The notes beneath the pieces were generated by a model. That model was not told where the DNA came from and searched no databases. It saw only the letters and a list, made by a program, of their open reading frames with translations. This document shows positions 25,095 through 33,999 of a DNA stretch of 64,000 bases, in pieces. A program made the position numbers and the translations under genes. Origin of the DNA: Alterisphingorhabdus sp038748365 (GTDB lineage: Bacteria; Pseudomonadota; Alphaproteobacteria; Sphingomonadales; Sphingomonadaceae); assembly GCA_038748365.1 (NCBI GenBank), contig JBCDIZ010000011.1, forward strand, positions 1-64,000, in the 5' to 3' direction. How positions within the stretch are numbered: position 1 is the stretch's first letter; every line of letters begins with the position of its first letter.

Positions 25095-26165
25095 TTACTG
25101 AATGCGCTCGGCCTTCAACCCGCGCTTATCGAGCATCACCTGAACCGAGTCTGGCCCGGCCAGATGGCCTGCTCCGACCGCGACCAGAACCGTGCCCGGC
25201 TTATCCAGCCGGTCATCCAGCCATTCTGCCCAGGCGCGATTGCGGTCAACCAGCAGAACATTATAGAACGGCTCACCCAGCTCTTCGCGCGACAGGCCGG
25301 ATTGCATCGCGCTGACATCGCCCTGGGCCCAGCCATGGTCATCGGCATAATAGGCCACCGGGTCGCTGATCTGTTTGCTCTCGCCAAAAAGTGGCCCGGT
25401 GCCGCTCCATTTGCTCAATGCGGTATTGAGCTCGGCAATCATGGCGGTCTCGTCAAGGCCGTTCATCGCCGCCATGACCGCTTCGCCATCCTCAATCGCG
25501 CTAATCGGCTTTCCGGCTTGCTTGAACAACCGGGTCAGAACTGTCTCGACGCCATAGGCGTCGACAGAACCAAAATTTTCGGCTGCATCATAAAAGGTGA
25601 AGAAGGTCAGCAGCCAAACAGGCATATGCTCGACCACTGGAAGCGGCAGGCCAATCTGCTTCGACAGGCTGGCGAGCTTCGGACGATTGACCTCATCCAG
25701 CCTCGTGCTGAGCTGCCCGCGTTCAGACGTTGCCTCGAACATGCTGGTGAACAGGTCGATGCTCATCAAGTCCTGTTCTTCCTCGTCCGTGGTCTCGAGC
25801 ACCAGCGCATCAGCCTCGGCAATCATCGCGTTGACTGCCGCCGAGCGCCATTTGAAATCCTTGTGCAGCACATGGATGGTGCCGAACAGATAGATGGTGG
25901 TGTCCTCATCAGAGAGCAGCCAGATGGCGGGATTGGGATCATAATCCTGCCGCAGCGCCAGTTTGAGGCGGCTGGAGTCTGGAGCAACACGGGTTCTGCG
26001 ATAGGGCTGGTTTTTCTGGGTACTGGCGGTCTTGCTTTTGGTGGCGTTTTGCTGCTGATCGATAGTGGCGGTGCCATCTCGCGCTTCGGCCCATGGTGCA
26101 ATCAGCAGCGCGACGGCAGCAATTATGACGCTGATCGCTTTTACCGGCTGATAGGCAATAGACAT
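25095..26165 (-). CDS. TraB/GumN-family exported protein, third paralogue
   Basis: 356 residues. A signal peptide (about residues 1-28, ending near APWAEA) precedes a basic, Q/T/K-rich linker of about 50 residues that the other two copies lack, and then the TraB-like domain with IYLFGTIHVLHKDFKW and AVGAGHLAGPDSVQVML. The conserved histidines and the acidic run DEEEQD are present. It diverges in time from the two copies at 21532-23450 and is separated from them by the XRE operon. It is head to head with glyQ. Confidence 0.83.
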   Translation of the reverse strand: MSIAYQPVKAISVIIAAVALLIAPWAEARDGTATIDQQQNATKSKTASTQKNQPYRRTRVAPDSSRLKLALRQDYDPNPAIWLLSDEDTTIYLFGTIHVLHKDFKWRSAAVNAMIAEADALVLETTDEEEQDLMSIDLFTSMFEATSERGQLSTRLDEVNRPKLASLSKQIGLPLPVVEHMPVWLLTFFTFYDAAENFGSVDAYGVETVLTRLFKQAGKPISAIEDGEAVMAAMNGLDETAMIAELNTALSKWSGTGPLFGESKQISDPVAYYADDHGWAQGDVSAMQSGLSREELGEPFYNVLLVDRNRAWAEWLDDRLDKPGTVLVAVGAGHLAGPDSVQVMLDKRGLKAERIQ

Positions 26166-26354
26166 GCGTGGACAACCTGCTTTCTATCTTTGCTCCACAC
26201 AGACGATATAGAAAACAGGAGTTTGGAGGGCAAGGCCAAGCCATTTTACCAAAAAAGGCTGAACGGCCCCGTTCCGCGTCTTGACCCTGTGCCGCGCATC
26301 CGCCAAAGCCGCCGCTTACGTTCAATGCTTACGCGCAGTCATAAGGAATCTCCG

Positions 26355-27269
26355 GTGGCCGATCCTACGCCGCTCAGCTTTCAGGAAATCATTCTCACCC
26401 TCCACGCCTATTGGGCCAAGCAGGGCTGCGTTATCCTGCAGCCTTATGACATGGAGATGGGGGCAGGGACATTTCACCCGGCAACCACACTGCGAGCGCT
26501 CGGCCCGGAGCCATGGAATGCCGCCTTTGTCCAGCCCTGCCGCCGCCCGACCGATGGCCGCTATGGCGAGAACCCAAACCGGTTGCAGCATTATTATCAA
26601 TATCAGGTGATATTGAAGCCGTCGCCGCCGGACATTCAGCAGCTCTATCTCGATAGCCTGACCGCCATCGGCATTGATCCGCTGCTGCATGATATCCGCT
26701 TTGTTGAGGATGACTGGGAAAGCCCGACACTGGGCGCCTGGGGGCTGGGCTGGGAAGTCTGGTGCGACGGCATGGAGGTGACGCAATTCACCTATTTCCA
26801 GCAAATGGGCGGCTATGATTGCAAGCCGGTGGCGGGCGAGCTGACTTACGGCCTCGAACGGCTGGCAATGTATATTCAGGGCGTCGACAGTGTCTATGAC
26901 CTGACCTTCAACGACGCCGCCGCCGACCATAAGCCCACCAGCTATGGCGATGTCTTCCTAGAAAACGAGCGCCAGATGAGCACCTGGAATTTCGAAGTGG
27001 CGGAAACCGAGGCGCTTTTCGACCTGTTTAGAAAAGCCACCGCCGAATGCGAGAATTGTCTGGAGAAACAACTGCCACATCCGGCTTATGAGCAGGCGAT
27101 CAAGGCCAGCCATATCTTCAACCTTTTGCAGGCGCGCGGAGTGATTTCGGTTGCTGAACGCCAGGCCTATATGGGCCGTGTGCGTGATCTCGCACGTGGT
27201 TCGTGCGAGGCGCATATGGCGAAGGAGAAGGACCGCTGGGCCGAGCAATATCCGGGGTGGTCGGTGTGA
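26355..27269 (+). CDS. glyQ: Glycyl-tRNA synthetase alpha chain
   Basis: 304 residues from the GTG at 26355, preceded by AAGGA. The long open frame upstream is antisense to the TraB gene and is not coding. The class II catalytic core is clear: GCVILQPYDMEMGAGTFHP, RRPTDGRYGENPNR and AGELTYGLERLAMY. GlyQ activates glycine and works as alpha2beta2 with GlyS, which follows after 115 bases. That gap contains a REP unit. Confidence 0.97.
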   Translation: MADPTPLSFQEIILTLHAYWAKQGCVILQPYDMEMGAGTFHPATTLRALGPEPWNAAFVQPCRRPTDGRYGENPNRLQHYYQYQVILKPSPPDIQQLYLDSLTAIGIDPLLHDIRFVEDDWESPTLGAWGLGWEVWCDGMEVTQFTYFQQMGGYDCKPVAGELTYGLERLAMYIQGVDSVYDLTFNDAAADHKPTSYGDVFLENERQMSTWNFEVAETEALFDLFRKATAECENCLEKQLPHPAYEQAIKASHIFNLLQARGVISVAERQAYMGRVRDLARGSCEAHMAKEKDRWAEQYPGWSV

Positions 27270-27284
27270 GTATTCTTTCTACTT

Positions 27285-27367
27285 CCGTTCGCCCTGAGCC
27301 TGTCGAAGGGCCGCTCTTCACTTCTAAAAAAGAAAGTGCAGAGCTTCGACAAGCTCAGCCCGAACGG
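27285..27367. repeat. REP-like inverted pair (family B) between glyQ and glyS
   Basis: Arms at 27285-27311 and 27341-27367 are inverted copies with the cores CTGAGCCTGTCGAAG and CTTCGACAAGCTCAG, each next to a CCGTTCG/CGAACGG end. It fills nearly the whole gap between two subunit genes of one enzyme, so it is probably transcribed and may affect mRNA stability or the ratio of the subunits. Confidence 0.85.
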
Positions 27368-27384
27368 TTGGGGAGAAATGGGCA

Positions 27385-30075
27385 ATGACCGATTTCCTCC
27401 TCGAACTGCTCTCCGAAGAAATCCCGGCGCGGATGCAGGCCAAGGCGCGGGCCGATCTGGAGCGGCTGTTCACCGCGCAACTGGCCGAGGCCGGGCTCAA
27501 GGCCGAGAGCATCACCACCTACTCCACCCCGCGGCGGCTGGCGCTGATCGCGCGTGGTCTGCCGGATGAGACTGAGGCGGTGCATGATGAGGTCAAGGGC
27601 CCACCCGAGGGCGCGCCGGATCAGGCGGTGGATGGTTTCTGCCGAAAGAACGGCGTTACCCGCGATCAGCTGGAAGTGCGTGAGGTCAAGGGGCGCGCGA
27701 CCTATTTCGCCGTGATCAACACCCCGGGCCGCGCCACCAGCGATGTGCTGGCTGAAGCAATCCCGGCGATCATACACGCCTTCCCATGGCCGAAATCGAT
27801 GCGCTGGGGCAAAGCCAGCATCAGCACTGAAAGCCTGCGCTGGGTACGGCCGTTACAAGGCATTATCGCGCTGTTCGGCAGCGATGTGATCGAATGCGAA
27901 GTCGATGGCATAAAGGCTGATCGCGTTACTGTCGGCCATCGCTTCCATTATGGCGCGTCCCCGGCAAGTCTTGTCGAGAGTCTGGCCGATATGATCCCGC
28001 TGGAGCGCATCGCCGCGAGCAGTTCGACGCATAGCGATATTCCGCTGATCACCATCAACAGCGCTGATGACTATGCGACAAGCCTGCGCGGCGGGCATGT
28101 GATTGTCGATCATGAAGAGCGGCAGAACATCATCCGCGACGGCGCGGCCAAAGCGGCGGCGGATGCCGGTCTGGTGCTGGTCGAGGATGAGGGGCTGGTG
28201 ATCGAGAATGCCGGCCTCACCGAATGGCCGGTGCCGCTGCTCGGGCGCTATGACGAGGCGTTTCTCGATGTCCCCGAAGAGGTGATCCAGCTGACGGCGC
28301 GGGTGAACCAGAAATATTTTATCTGCCGTACCCCCCTCCCGCCTGCGGGAGGGGACGGGGGAGGGCCTGAAAATGGCTCAACCTCTGCACAAGAAAATCC
28401 CTCCCCTAACCCCTCCCGCAAGCGGGAGGGGAACTTGGCCCCGGCCTTTGTCTGCACCGCCAATATCGATGCCAGCGATGGCGGCAAGGCGGTGGTCGCG
28501 GGCAATGAAAAGGTGCTCGCCGCGCGGCTCGCCGATGCGAAATTCTTCTGGGAGTTGGACCAGAAAACGCCGCTGGAGGTTCATGCCGAGAAGCTGAAGG
28601 ATATCGTCTTCCACGAGAAGCTGGGCACCGTCGCCGACAAGGTGGAACGCGTCGCCAAGCTGGCGCGCTGGTTGTGTGAGGAGGGCATCATTCCTCCCCG
28701 GAACGGGGAGGTGGCAGGCGCCGTAGCCCAAGCGAAGGCGGCTGACGGAGGGGGTTCTCCATCAGGCACAGCGCAAGCGGACACCCCCCTCCACCGCGCA
28801 AGCGCGGTCCCCCTCCCCGCAAGCGGGGAGGAATTGGCGGACCTCGCCGGACAGGCGGCTAGACTGTGCAAGGCCGATCTGGTGACCGAGATGGTCGGCG
28901 AATTCCCGGAATTACAGGGCCTTATGGGCGGCTATTATGCCGAGAAGGAAGGTCTCGACCCGCAAGTCGCCGCCGCCATCCGCGACCATTACAAGCCGGT
29001 GGGGCAGGGCGATGATGTGCCGACCGAGTCGGTAACAGTTGCGGTGAGTTTGGCGGATAAGTTGGATTCAATCCTTTGTTTTTTTGCAATCAATGAAGCT
29101 CCGACAGGATCCAAAGATCCATTTGCATTGAGGCGTTCAGCAATAGGAATCTTACGTTTGCTAGAGGGCAATGGTCTCCAAATGTCTGTGGGGCGAGTTT
29201 TGTACAGACATTTGCAGACGCTCTTTTGGAACCATTACTGGATTATTGCTTCGGAACTAGAATTACGACGTACAAGAACTCTTGGCCAGCAACCAAGAAG
29301 CAGGGATTCTAAAGAATTTCGAAATGCTTATGGCTATTTGCTAGAAAACGACCCTTTCCAGAGCAATGTCGATGGCATGGAGGTCCTTCTAGACTTGTTT
29401 CATGAAGACTCTGAAATATCTCCAATAGGGACAGAGGCCGATATCGTAGAAGCATTCGGTCGCAATGCGCTGGCAGAAGTACCTAATCTCCTCGACTTCT
29501 TCGCCGATCGCCTCAAAATCCAGCAGCGCGAAAAGGGTGTTCGCCATGACTTGATCGACGCCGTATTCGCACTGGGTGGCGAGGATGATCTGGTCCGTCT
29601 GCTCGCTCGTGTGAAGGCGTTGCAAGGCTTTGTCGAAACCGAGGACGGTACCAATTTGCTCGCTGGCTATAAGCGCGCGGCGAATATTTTGAAGAAAGAG
29701 GAAAAGCCCTCTCCCCTTCAGGGGAGAGGGTTGGGAGAGGGGGCTGTCGACTCTGATGCAGCGCCTGCGGATGGTCCCCGCCCCCTAACCCCCTCCCCTG
29801 AAGGGGTGGGGGAATATACCCCCGAACCCGCCGAAGCCGCATTGATCACCGCACTGACCGAAGCAAAGCCTGCGACTGCGAAAGCCGTCGAAGAAGAACG
29901 CTTTGAAGACGCGATGACCGCGCTGGCATCGCTGCGCGCCCCTATCGACGCGTTTTTCGACACCGTCACCGTCAATGACGAGAATGCGGATAAACGCGCC
30001 GCGCGGCTGGCTTTGCTGGCGGATATTCGCAATACCATTCACACTGTTGCCGATTTCTCGAAGATTGAAGGCTGA
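27385..30075 (+). CDS. glyS: Glycyl-tRNA synthetase beta chain, enlarged by in-frame palindromic insertions
   Basis: 896 residues, about 200 longer than the usual ~690. The N-terminal ELLSEEIPARMQ and the GlyS core RGGHVIVDHEERQ, KYFICR, SLADKLDSILCFF and KDPFALRRSAIGILRLL are all present, so the protein should work. Extra length comes from three palindromic elements (about residues 316-349, 436-483 and 774-810) and from an unusual AT-rich stretch (about 549-689). The beta subunit binds tRNA-Gly. The insertions fall between conserved blocks and none contains a stop. Confidence 0.95.
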   Translation: MTDFLLELLSEEIPARMQAKARADLERLFTAQLAEAGLKAESITTYSTPRRLALIARGLPDETEAVHDEVKGPPEGAPDQAVDGFCRKNGVTRDQLEVREVKGRATYFAVINTPGRATSDVLAEAIPAIIHAFPWPKSMRWGKASISTESLRWVRPLQGIIALFGSDVIECEVDGIKADRVTVGHRFHYGASPASLVESLADMIPLERIAASSSTHSDIPLITINSADDYATSLRGGHVIVDHEERQNIIRDGAAKAAADAGLVLVEDEGLVIENAGLTEWPVPLLGRYDEAFLDVPEEVIQLTARVNQKYFICRTPLPPAGGDGGGPENGSTSAQENPSPNPSRKREGNLAPAFVCTANIDASDGGKAVVAGNEKVLAARLADAKFFWELDQKTPLEVHAEKLKDIVFHEKLGTVADKVERVAKLARWLCEEGIIPPRNGEVAGAVAQAKAADGGGSPSGTAQADTPLHRASAVPLPASGEELADLAGQAARLCKADLVTEMVGEFPELQGLMGGYYAEKEGLDPQVAAAIRDHYKPVGQGDDVPTESVTVAVSLADKLDSILCFFAINEAPTGSKDPFALRRSAIGILRLLEGNGLQMSVGRVLYRHLQTLFWNHYWIIASELELRRTRTLGQQPRSRDSKEFRNAYGYLLENDPFQSNVDGMEVLLDLFHEDSEISPIGTEADIVEAFGRNALAEVPNLLDFFADRLKIQQREKGVRHDLIDAVFALGGEDDLVRLLARVKALQGFVETEDGTNLLAGYKRAANILKKEEKPSPLQGRGLGEGAVDSDAAPADGPRPLTPSPEGVGEYTPEPAEAALITALTEAKPATAKAVEEERFEDAMTALASLRAPIDAFFDTVTVNDENADKRAARLALLADIRNTIHTVADFSKIEG
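28331..28431. repeat. Family A palindromic element, first copy in glyS
   Basis: Left hairpin at 28333-28354 and right hairpin at 28410-28431, each a CCCTCCCG/CGGGAGGG stem, are inverted copies of each other. It adds about 34 P/G/N/S-rich residues after KYFICR. The frame is kept. Confidence 0.85.
28691..28833. repeat. Family A palindromic element, second copy in glyS
   Basis: Hairpins CCTCCCCG-GAA-CGGGGAGG (28693-28711) and CCTCCCCG-CAAG-CGGGGAGG (28812-28831) bound the unit. Inside is a GAGGTGGC...GACGGAGGGGG block that is also seen in the intergenic copies at 37130 and 45365. It is read through in frame and adds about 47 residues. Confidence 0.85.
29706..29812. repeat. Family A palindromic element, third copy in glyS
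   Basis: A perfect 10-bp hairpin with TTCA loop (29707-29730) and an imperfect partner (29790-29812) share the core CCCCTTCAGGGGA with the mutL copy. It adds about 35 residues in the C-terminal part of GlyS, before the anticodon-binding-like domain. Confidence 0.85.
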
Positions 30076-30099
30076 GGCGCAATAGAGGCACCTGAACTC

Positions 30100-32760
30100 A
30101 TGACCCAATATGTTTACAAATTTGGCGGCGGCGTGGCCGAGGGGAGTGCGGATGATCGCAATCTGCTCGGCGGCAAGGGCGCGAATCTGGCGGAGATGGC
30201 GGCGATTGGTCTGCCGGTGCCGCCGGGCTTCACCATCTCGACCGAGATGTGCACCCGCTATTATGATGATGGCGAGCGCTTCCCCGAAAGCCTGAAGGCC
30301 GATGTTGCCGCGGGCGTCAAACATATCGAGGCGATCACCGGCAAGCGCTTTGGCGGCGCGGATGATCCGCTACTGGTTTCGGTGCGTTCGGGCGCGCGGG
30401 TGTCGATGCCGGGCATGATGGACACGGTGCTTAATCTCGGCCTGAATGACGCCACCGTTGCCGGGCTGGCGAGCATTTCGGGCGATGAGCGTTTCGCCTG
30501 GGACAGCTATCGCCGTTTCATCCAGATGTATTCCGATGTGGTGCTCGGGCTGGAGCATGATCTGTTTGAGGAAGCGCTGGAGATCATCAAGGAAGACAAT
30601 GGCTTCTTTCTCGATACCGAGATGGAGTCTAGCCATTGGCAGGCGCTAGTGGGCGAGTATAAAGAGATTGTCGAGCGCGAATGGGGCAAGCCTTTCCCGC
30701 AGGATGCCGAGGAGCAGCTTTGGGGTGCGATTTCGGCGGTGTTCGGCTCATGGCAGTCGGAGCGGGCCAAGGTTTATCGCCGGTTGAACGACATTCCCGC
30801 CGACTGGGGCACCGCGGTCAATGTACAGGCGATGGTGTTCGGCAATATGGGCGAAACCTCGGCCACCGGCGTGGCGTTTACCCGCAACCCGTCCGACGGC
30901 ACGCACGCTTATTATGGCGAATGGCTGGTCAATGCGCAGGGTGAGGATGTTGTCGCCGGTATTCGCACACCGCAATATCTCACCAAAGCCGCGCGCGAGG
31001 AAGCGGGCGCCAAGCCGCTGAGCATGGAAGAGGCGATGCCCGAAACCTATGTTGAGCTGGCGCGGGTGTTTGATCTGCTCGAAGCGCATTATCGCGATAT
31101 GCAGGATATCGAGTTCACCGTGGAGCGCGGCCAGCTATGGATGCTGCAGACCCGCAGCGGCAAGCGTACCGCCAAGGCGGCGCTGAAGATCGCGGTCGAT
31201 ATGGCGGGCGAGGGCCTGATCAGCGAGCAGGAGGCGGTGCTGCGCGTCGATCCAATGGCGCTCGACCAGCTGCTACACCCGACGCTCGATCCGGATGCGG
31301 CGCGCGATGTGCTGACCAGCGGATTGCCGGCATCGCCCGGCGCGGCTTCGGGCGTGATCGTGTTCGATGCCGATACCGCCGAGCGCCGTAATGAGATGGG
31401 CGACAGCGTGATATTGGTGCGCGTTGAAACCAGCCCCGAGGATATTCACGGCATGCACGCGGCCAAGGGCATTTTGACCGCGCGTGGCGGCATGACCAGC
31501 CACGCCGCCGTGGTGGCGCGTGGCATGGGGCGGCCCTGTGTCTCGGGTGCGGGTGGCCTGATCATTGATGCCAAGGCGGGGACGCTGACGATTACCGGAC
31601 GTGAATTCCGCGAGGGCGATGTGCTCACCATTGACGGTTCGACCGGCGAAGTGATGGCGGGCGAAGTGCCGACGATCCAGCCTGAGCTGGTCGGCGATTT
31701 CGGCACGCTGATGGGCTGGGCTGACACCGTGCGGCGCCTTGCGGTGCGGACCAATGCAGAGACGCCGCTCGATTGCCAGACGGCGCGCGATTTTGGTGCG
31801 GAAGGTATTGGCCTGTGCCGTACCGAGCATATGTTCTTTGACAGTGCCCGGATTACCGCGGTGCGCCAGATGATCCTGGCCGAGAATGAAGATGGCCGCC
31901 GCGCGGCGCTGGCGAAATTGCTGCCCGAACAGCGCGCTGACTTCGCCCGGATTTTCGAGATTATGGTCGGCCTGCCGGTGACAATCCGCCTGCTCGATCC
32001 GCCGCTGCATGAATTCTTGCCGCATGGCGAGGCAGAGTTTGCCGAAGTCGCTGAAGCCGCCGATGTCGGTGTTGAAACCCTCAAGCGCCGGGTCGCCGAG
32101 CTGCACGAGTTTAACCCGATGCTCGGCCATCGCGGCTGTCGTCTTGGCGTGACCTATCCGGAAATCTATGAGATGCAGGCGCGGGCAATCTTTGAAGCGG
32201 CCTGCGACGTTGCCGAGGCCAGCGGTGAAGCACCGATCCCCGAGGTGATGATCCCGCTGGTCGCCACCCGCAAGGAACTGGCGCTGATGCGCGATGTTGT
32301 CGACAGCACCGCCAAGGCGGTGTTCGCCGAAAAGGGCCGCGAGATTGCTTATCTCGTCGGCACCATGATCGAGCTGCCGCGTGCGGCGCTTATGGCCGAT
32401 CATATCGCCAATGAAGGCGAGTTTTTCAGCTTTGGCACCAATGACTTGACGCAGACAGCTCTGGGCGTTTCTCGCGATGATGCAGCGCGCTTCCTCGGCC
32501 AATATGTCGATAAGGGCATTTATCCGCGTGATCCCTTTGTCAGTCTCGATATTGAAGGCGTTGGCCAGCTGATCGAGATTGCGGTCGAAAAGGGCCGCGC
32601 CACCCGCCCCGATATCAAACTCGGCATTTGCGGCGAGCATGGCGGCGATCCGGCAAGTATCGCGTTCTGCGATCATGTCGGCCTCGACTATGTCAGCGCC
32701 TCGCCTTATCGCGTGCCGATTGCGCGACTGGCTGCGGCGCAAGCAGCGCTCAAAAGCTAA
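30100..32760 (+). CDS. ppdK: Pyruvate, phosphate dikinase
   Basis: 886 residues, full length. The N-terminal nucleotide-binding domain opens with KFGGGVAEG and GGKGANLAEM; the swivelling domain carries the phosphohistidine in GGMTSHAAVVARGMG (His about 470); the C-terminal PEP/pyruvate barrel contains RLLDPPLHEFLP, FSFGTNDLTQT and the catalytic-site ICGEHGGD. It interconverts ATP + Pi + pyruvate with AMP + PPi + PEP, in bacteria usually for gluconeogenesis or PPi-based glycolysis. No companion PDRP regulatory protein is adjacent. Confidence 0.97.
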   Translation: MTQYVYKFGGGVAEGSADDRNLLGGKGANLAEMAAIGLPVPPGFTISTEMCTRYYDDGERFPESLKADVAAGVKHIEAITGKRFGGADDPLLVSVRSGARVSMPGMMDTVLNLGLNDATVAGLASISGDERFAWDSYRRFIQMYSDVVLGLEHDLFEEALEIIKEDNGFFLDTEMESSHWQALVGEYKEIVEREWGKPFPQDAEEQLWGAISAVFGSWQSERAKVYRRLNDIPADWGTAVNVQAMVFGNMGETSATGVAFTRNPSDGTHAYYGEWLVNAQGEDVVAGIRTPQYLTKAAREEAGAKPLSMEEAMPETYVELARVFDLLEAHYRDMQDIEFTVERGQLWMLQTRSGKRTAKAALKIAVDMAGEGLISEQEAVLRVDPMALDQLLHPTLDPDAARDVLTSGLPASPGAASGVIVFDADTAERRNEMGDSVILVRVETSPEDIHGMHAAKGILTARGGMTSHAAVVARGMGRPCVSGAGGLIIDAKAGTLTITGREFREGDVLTIDGSTGEVMAGEVPTIQPELVGDFGTLMGWADTVRRLAVRTNAETPLDCQTARDFGAEGIGLCRTEHMFFDSARITAVRQMILAENEDGRRAALAKLLPEQRADFARIFEIMVGLPVTIRLLDPPLHEFLPHGEAEFAEVAEAADVGVETLKRRVAELHEFNPMLGHRGCRLGVTYPEIYEMQARAIFEAACDVAEASGEAPIPEVMIPLVATRKELALMRDVVDSTAKAVFAEKGREIAYLVGTMIELPRAALMADHIANEGEFFSFGTNDLTQTALGVSRDDAARFLGQYVDKGIYPRDPFVSLDIEGVGQLIEIAVEKGRATRPDIKLGICGEHGGDPASIAFCDHVGLDYVSASPYRVPIARLAAAQAALKS

Positions 32761-32777
32761 CCCCACAAGGAGCATTA

Positions 32778-33365
32778 ATGCTGCGTTTCCTCGGCTATCT
32801 CTTGTGTATCATTCTCGGTCTTGGCACCGGTGGCGGTCTGGCGGCATGGCAATTGCGCAGCGAAGGCATGGCGGCGGGCATTAGCAATGGCCCATGGAGC
32901 ACCGCTGACAATATCGGTACGCGCTCTGCCGATATGCGCACCAGAGCAGTTACTGCGCTGCGCGGGCTCCTCGCCCTGCCGGATAGCGAGGCGGTTTATT
33001 ACAATACTACAGTGGATAGCAAAGGCGAGGCGCTGAACGGTAGCTGCCATTATCGCGTCAGCGGCGGCGCTTTGCCCGCGCGTTGGTGGAGCGTGACCGC
33101 TTATGATCTTGAAGGCTATCTTATCCCCAATGACAGCGGCCATTATTCGGTGGGCAGCGGCGCGCTGCCAGCAGAAGCAAAAGGGGATTGGTCCTTTATG
33201 GTTGGTCCGGACAATATAATCGCACCGGATACCAAATGGATAGAAGTGCCAGCGGATACGCCATTCGAGTTAACGCTCCGCACCTACCATCCGGCAAAGG
33301 CGCTGCTTGAGGCTAAGGACAGCGTACCCTTGCCAACAATCACCCGGCTGGAGTGCGCGCAATGA
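32778..33365 (+). CDS. DUF1214 membrane-anchored protein
   Basis: 195 residues from the ATG at 32778 with AAGGAG just upstream. One N-terminal membrane helix (FLGYLLCIILGLGTGGGLAAW) anchors a periplasmic DUF1214 domain, with ALPDSEAVYYNTTVDSKGE and WWSVTAYD. In many bacteria DUF1214 and DUF1254 are fused in one large protein; here they are two short genes overlapping by ATGA. No function is established. Its stop overlaps the next start, so they are likely made together. Confidence 0.85.
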   Translation: MLRFLGYLLCIILGLGTGGGLAAWQLRSEGMAAGISNGPWSTADNIGTRSADMRTRAVTALRGLLALPDSEAVYYNTTVDSKGEALNGSCHYRVSGGALPARWWSVTAYDLEGYLIPNDSGHYSVGSGALPAEAKGDWSFMVGPDNIIAPDTKWIEVPADTPFELTLRTYHPAKALLEAKDSVPLPTITRLECAQ

Positions 33366-33898
33366 GGCCGCAGAGCATTATCTTCGGTGTCATTCTGCTG
33401 CTGGCTTCGGGGGTGGGTGGCTATTTCGGCCTGTTCAGCCAGGCACCGAGCTATATTATGGGCCGCGCTTGGGATACCATAACCGAACGTATTGGCGAAC
33501 CCAATCAGATGGCCCATGTGCCGCTGGTTGATGCATCATCGCGTGATGTCGTACGACCCAGTCCCGACCTCCTGTACTCAATCTGCCCATTTAATCTGGA
33601 TAAGGCACCACTGCGCCTCTATGCCGAGGCGGTGCCCGATCATTATTGGTCGCTGACGGTGTTCGATGAGGAAACCAATGCCGTTTATGTCCGCAGCGAC
33701 CGAGATACGGATGGTGAGTCGATTGATGTGATCGTTGGCCGCTTCGATCAGCTGGTCAACAAGACCGGCGAGAAGGTGCAGGTGCCGGGCAATAAGGGTA
33801 TTGCCTTGATCCGCGTGCTGATGAACGATCGTAGTGAGTTTGATGCGATTGACCCGATCCGTAGCAAATCGACGTGCGAGCCAATTGTGTCAAGATAA
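33362..33898 (+). CDS. DUF1254 membrane-anchored protein
   Basis: 178 residues from the ATG at 33362, overlapping the DUF1214 stop (ATGA). An N-terminal membrane helix (SIIFGVILLLASGVGGYFGL) is followed by a short DUF1254-type domain with SPDLLYSICPFNL and YWSLTVFDEETNAVYVRSDR. The domain is smaller than the usual DUF1254, like other sphingomonad stand-alone versions. It is probably a partner of the DUF1214 protein in the cell envelope. A REP unit follows 14 bases after the stop. Confidence 0.8.
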   Translation: MRPQSIIFGVILLLASGVGGYFGLFSQAPSYIMGRAWDTITERIGEPNQMAHVPLVDASSRDVVRPSPDLLYSICPFNLDKAPLRLYAEAVPDHYWSLTVFDEETNAVYVRSDRDTDGESIDVIVGRFDQLVNKTGEKVQVPGNKGIALIRVLMNDRSEFDAIDPIRSKSTCEPIVSR

Positions 33899-33912
33899 GG
33901 GTATTCCCTATT

Positions 33913-33992
33913 CCGTTCGGGCTGAGCTTGTCGAAGCCCCGTACTTCTTTTGAAGATATAGAACGGCCCTTCGACAAGCTCAGGGCGAACGG
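33913..33992. repeat. REP-like inverted pair (family B)
   Basis: Arms at 33913-33939 and 33966-33992 are inverted copies, CCGTTCGGGCTGAGC... and ...GGCGAACGG, around a 26-base spacer. It lies between two convergent genes where it could serve as a bidirectional terminator-like hairpin. Confidence 0.85.
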
Positions 33993-33999
33993 GAAGTGG

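Noticed and set aside
25089..26354. N-terminal extension of the glyQ frame
   Set aside because: It runs through the antisense of the TraB/GumN gene. GlyQ homologues begin at about 26355, where a GTG with AAGGA stands.
31273..32775. 500-codon open frame opposite ppdK
   Set aside because: Antisense to a textbook PPDK; the long frame results from GC-rich codon bias. No domain recognised.
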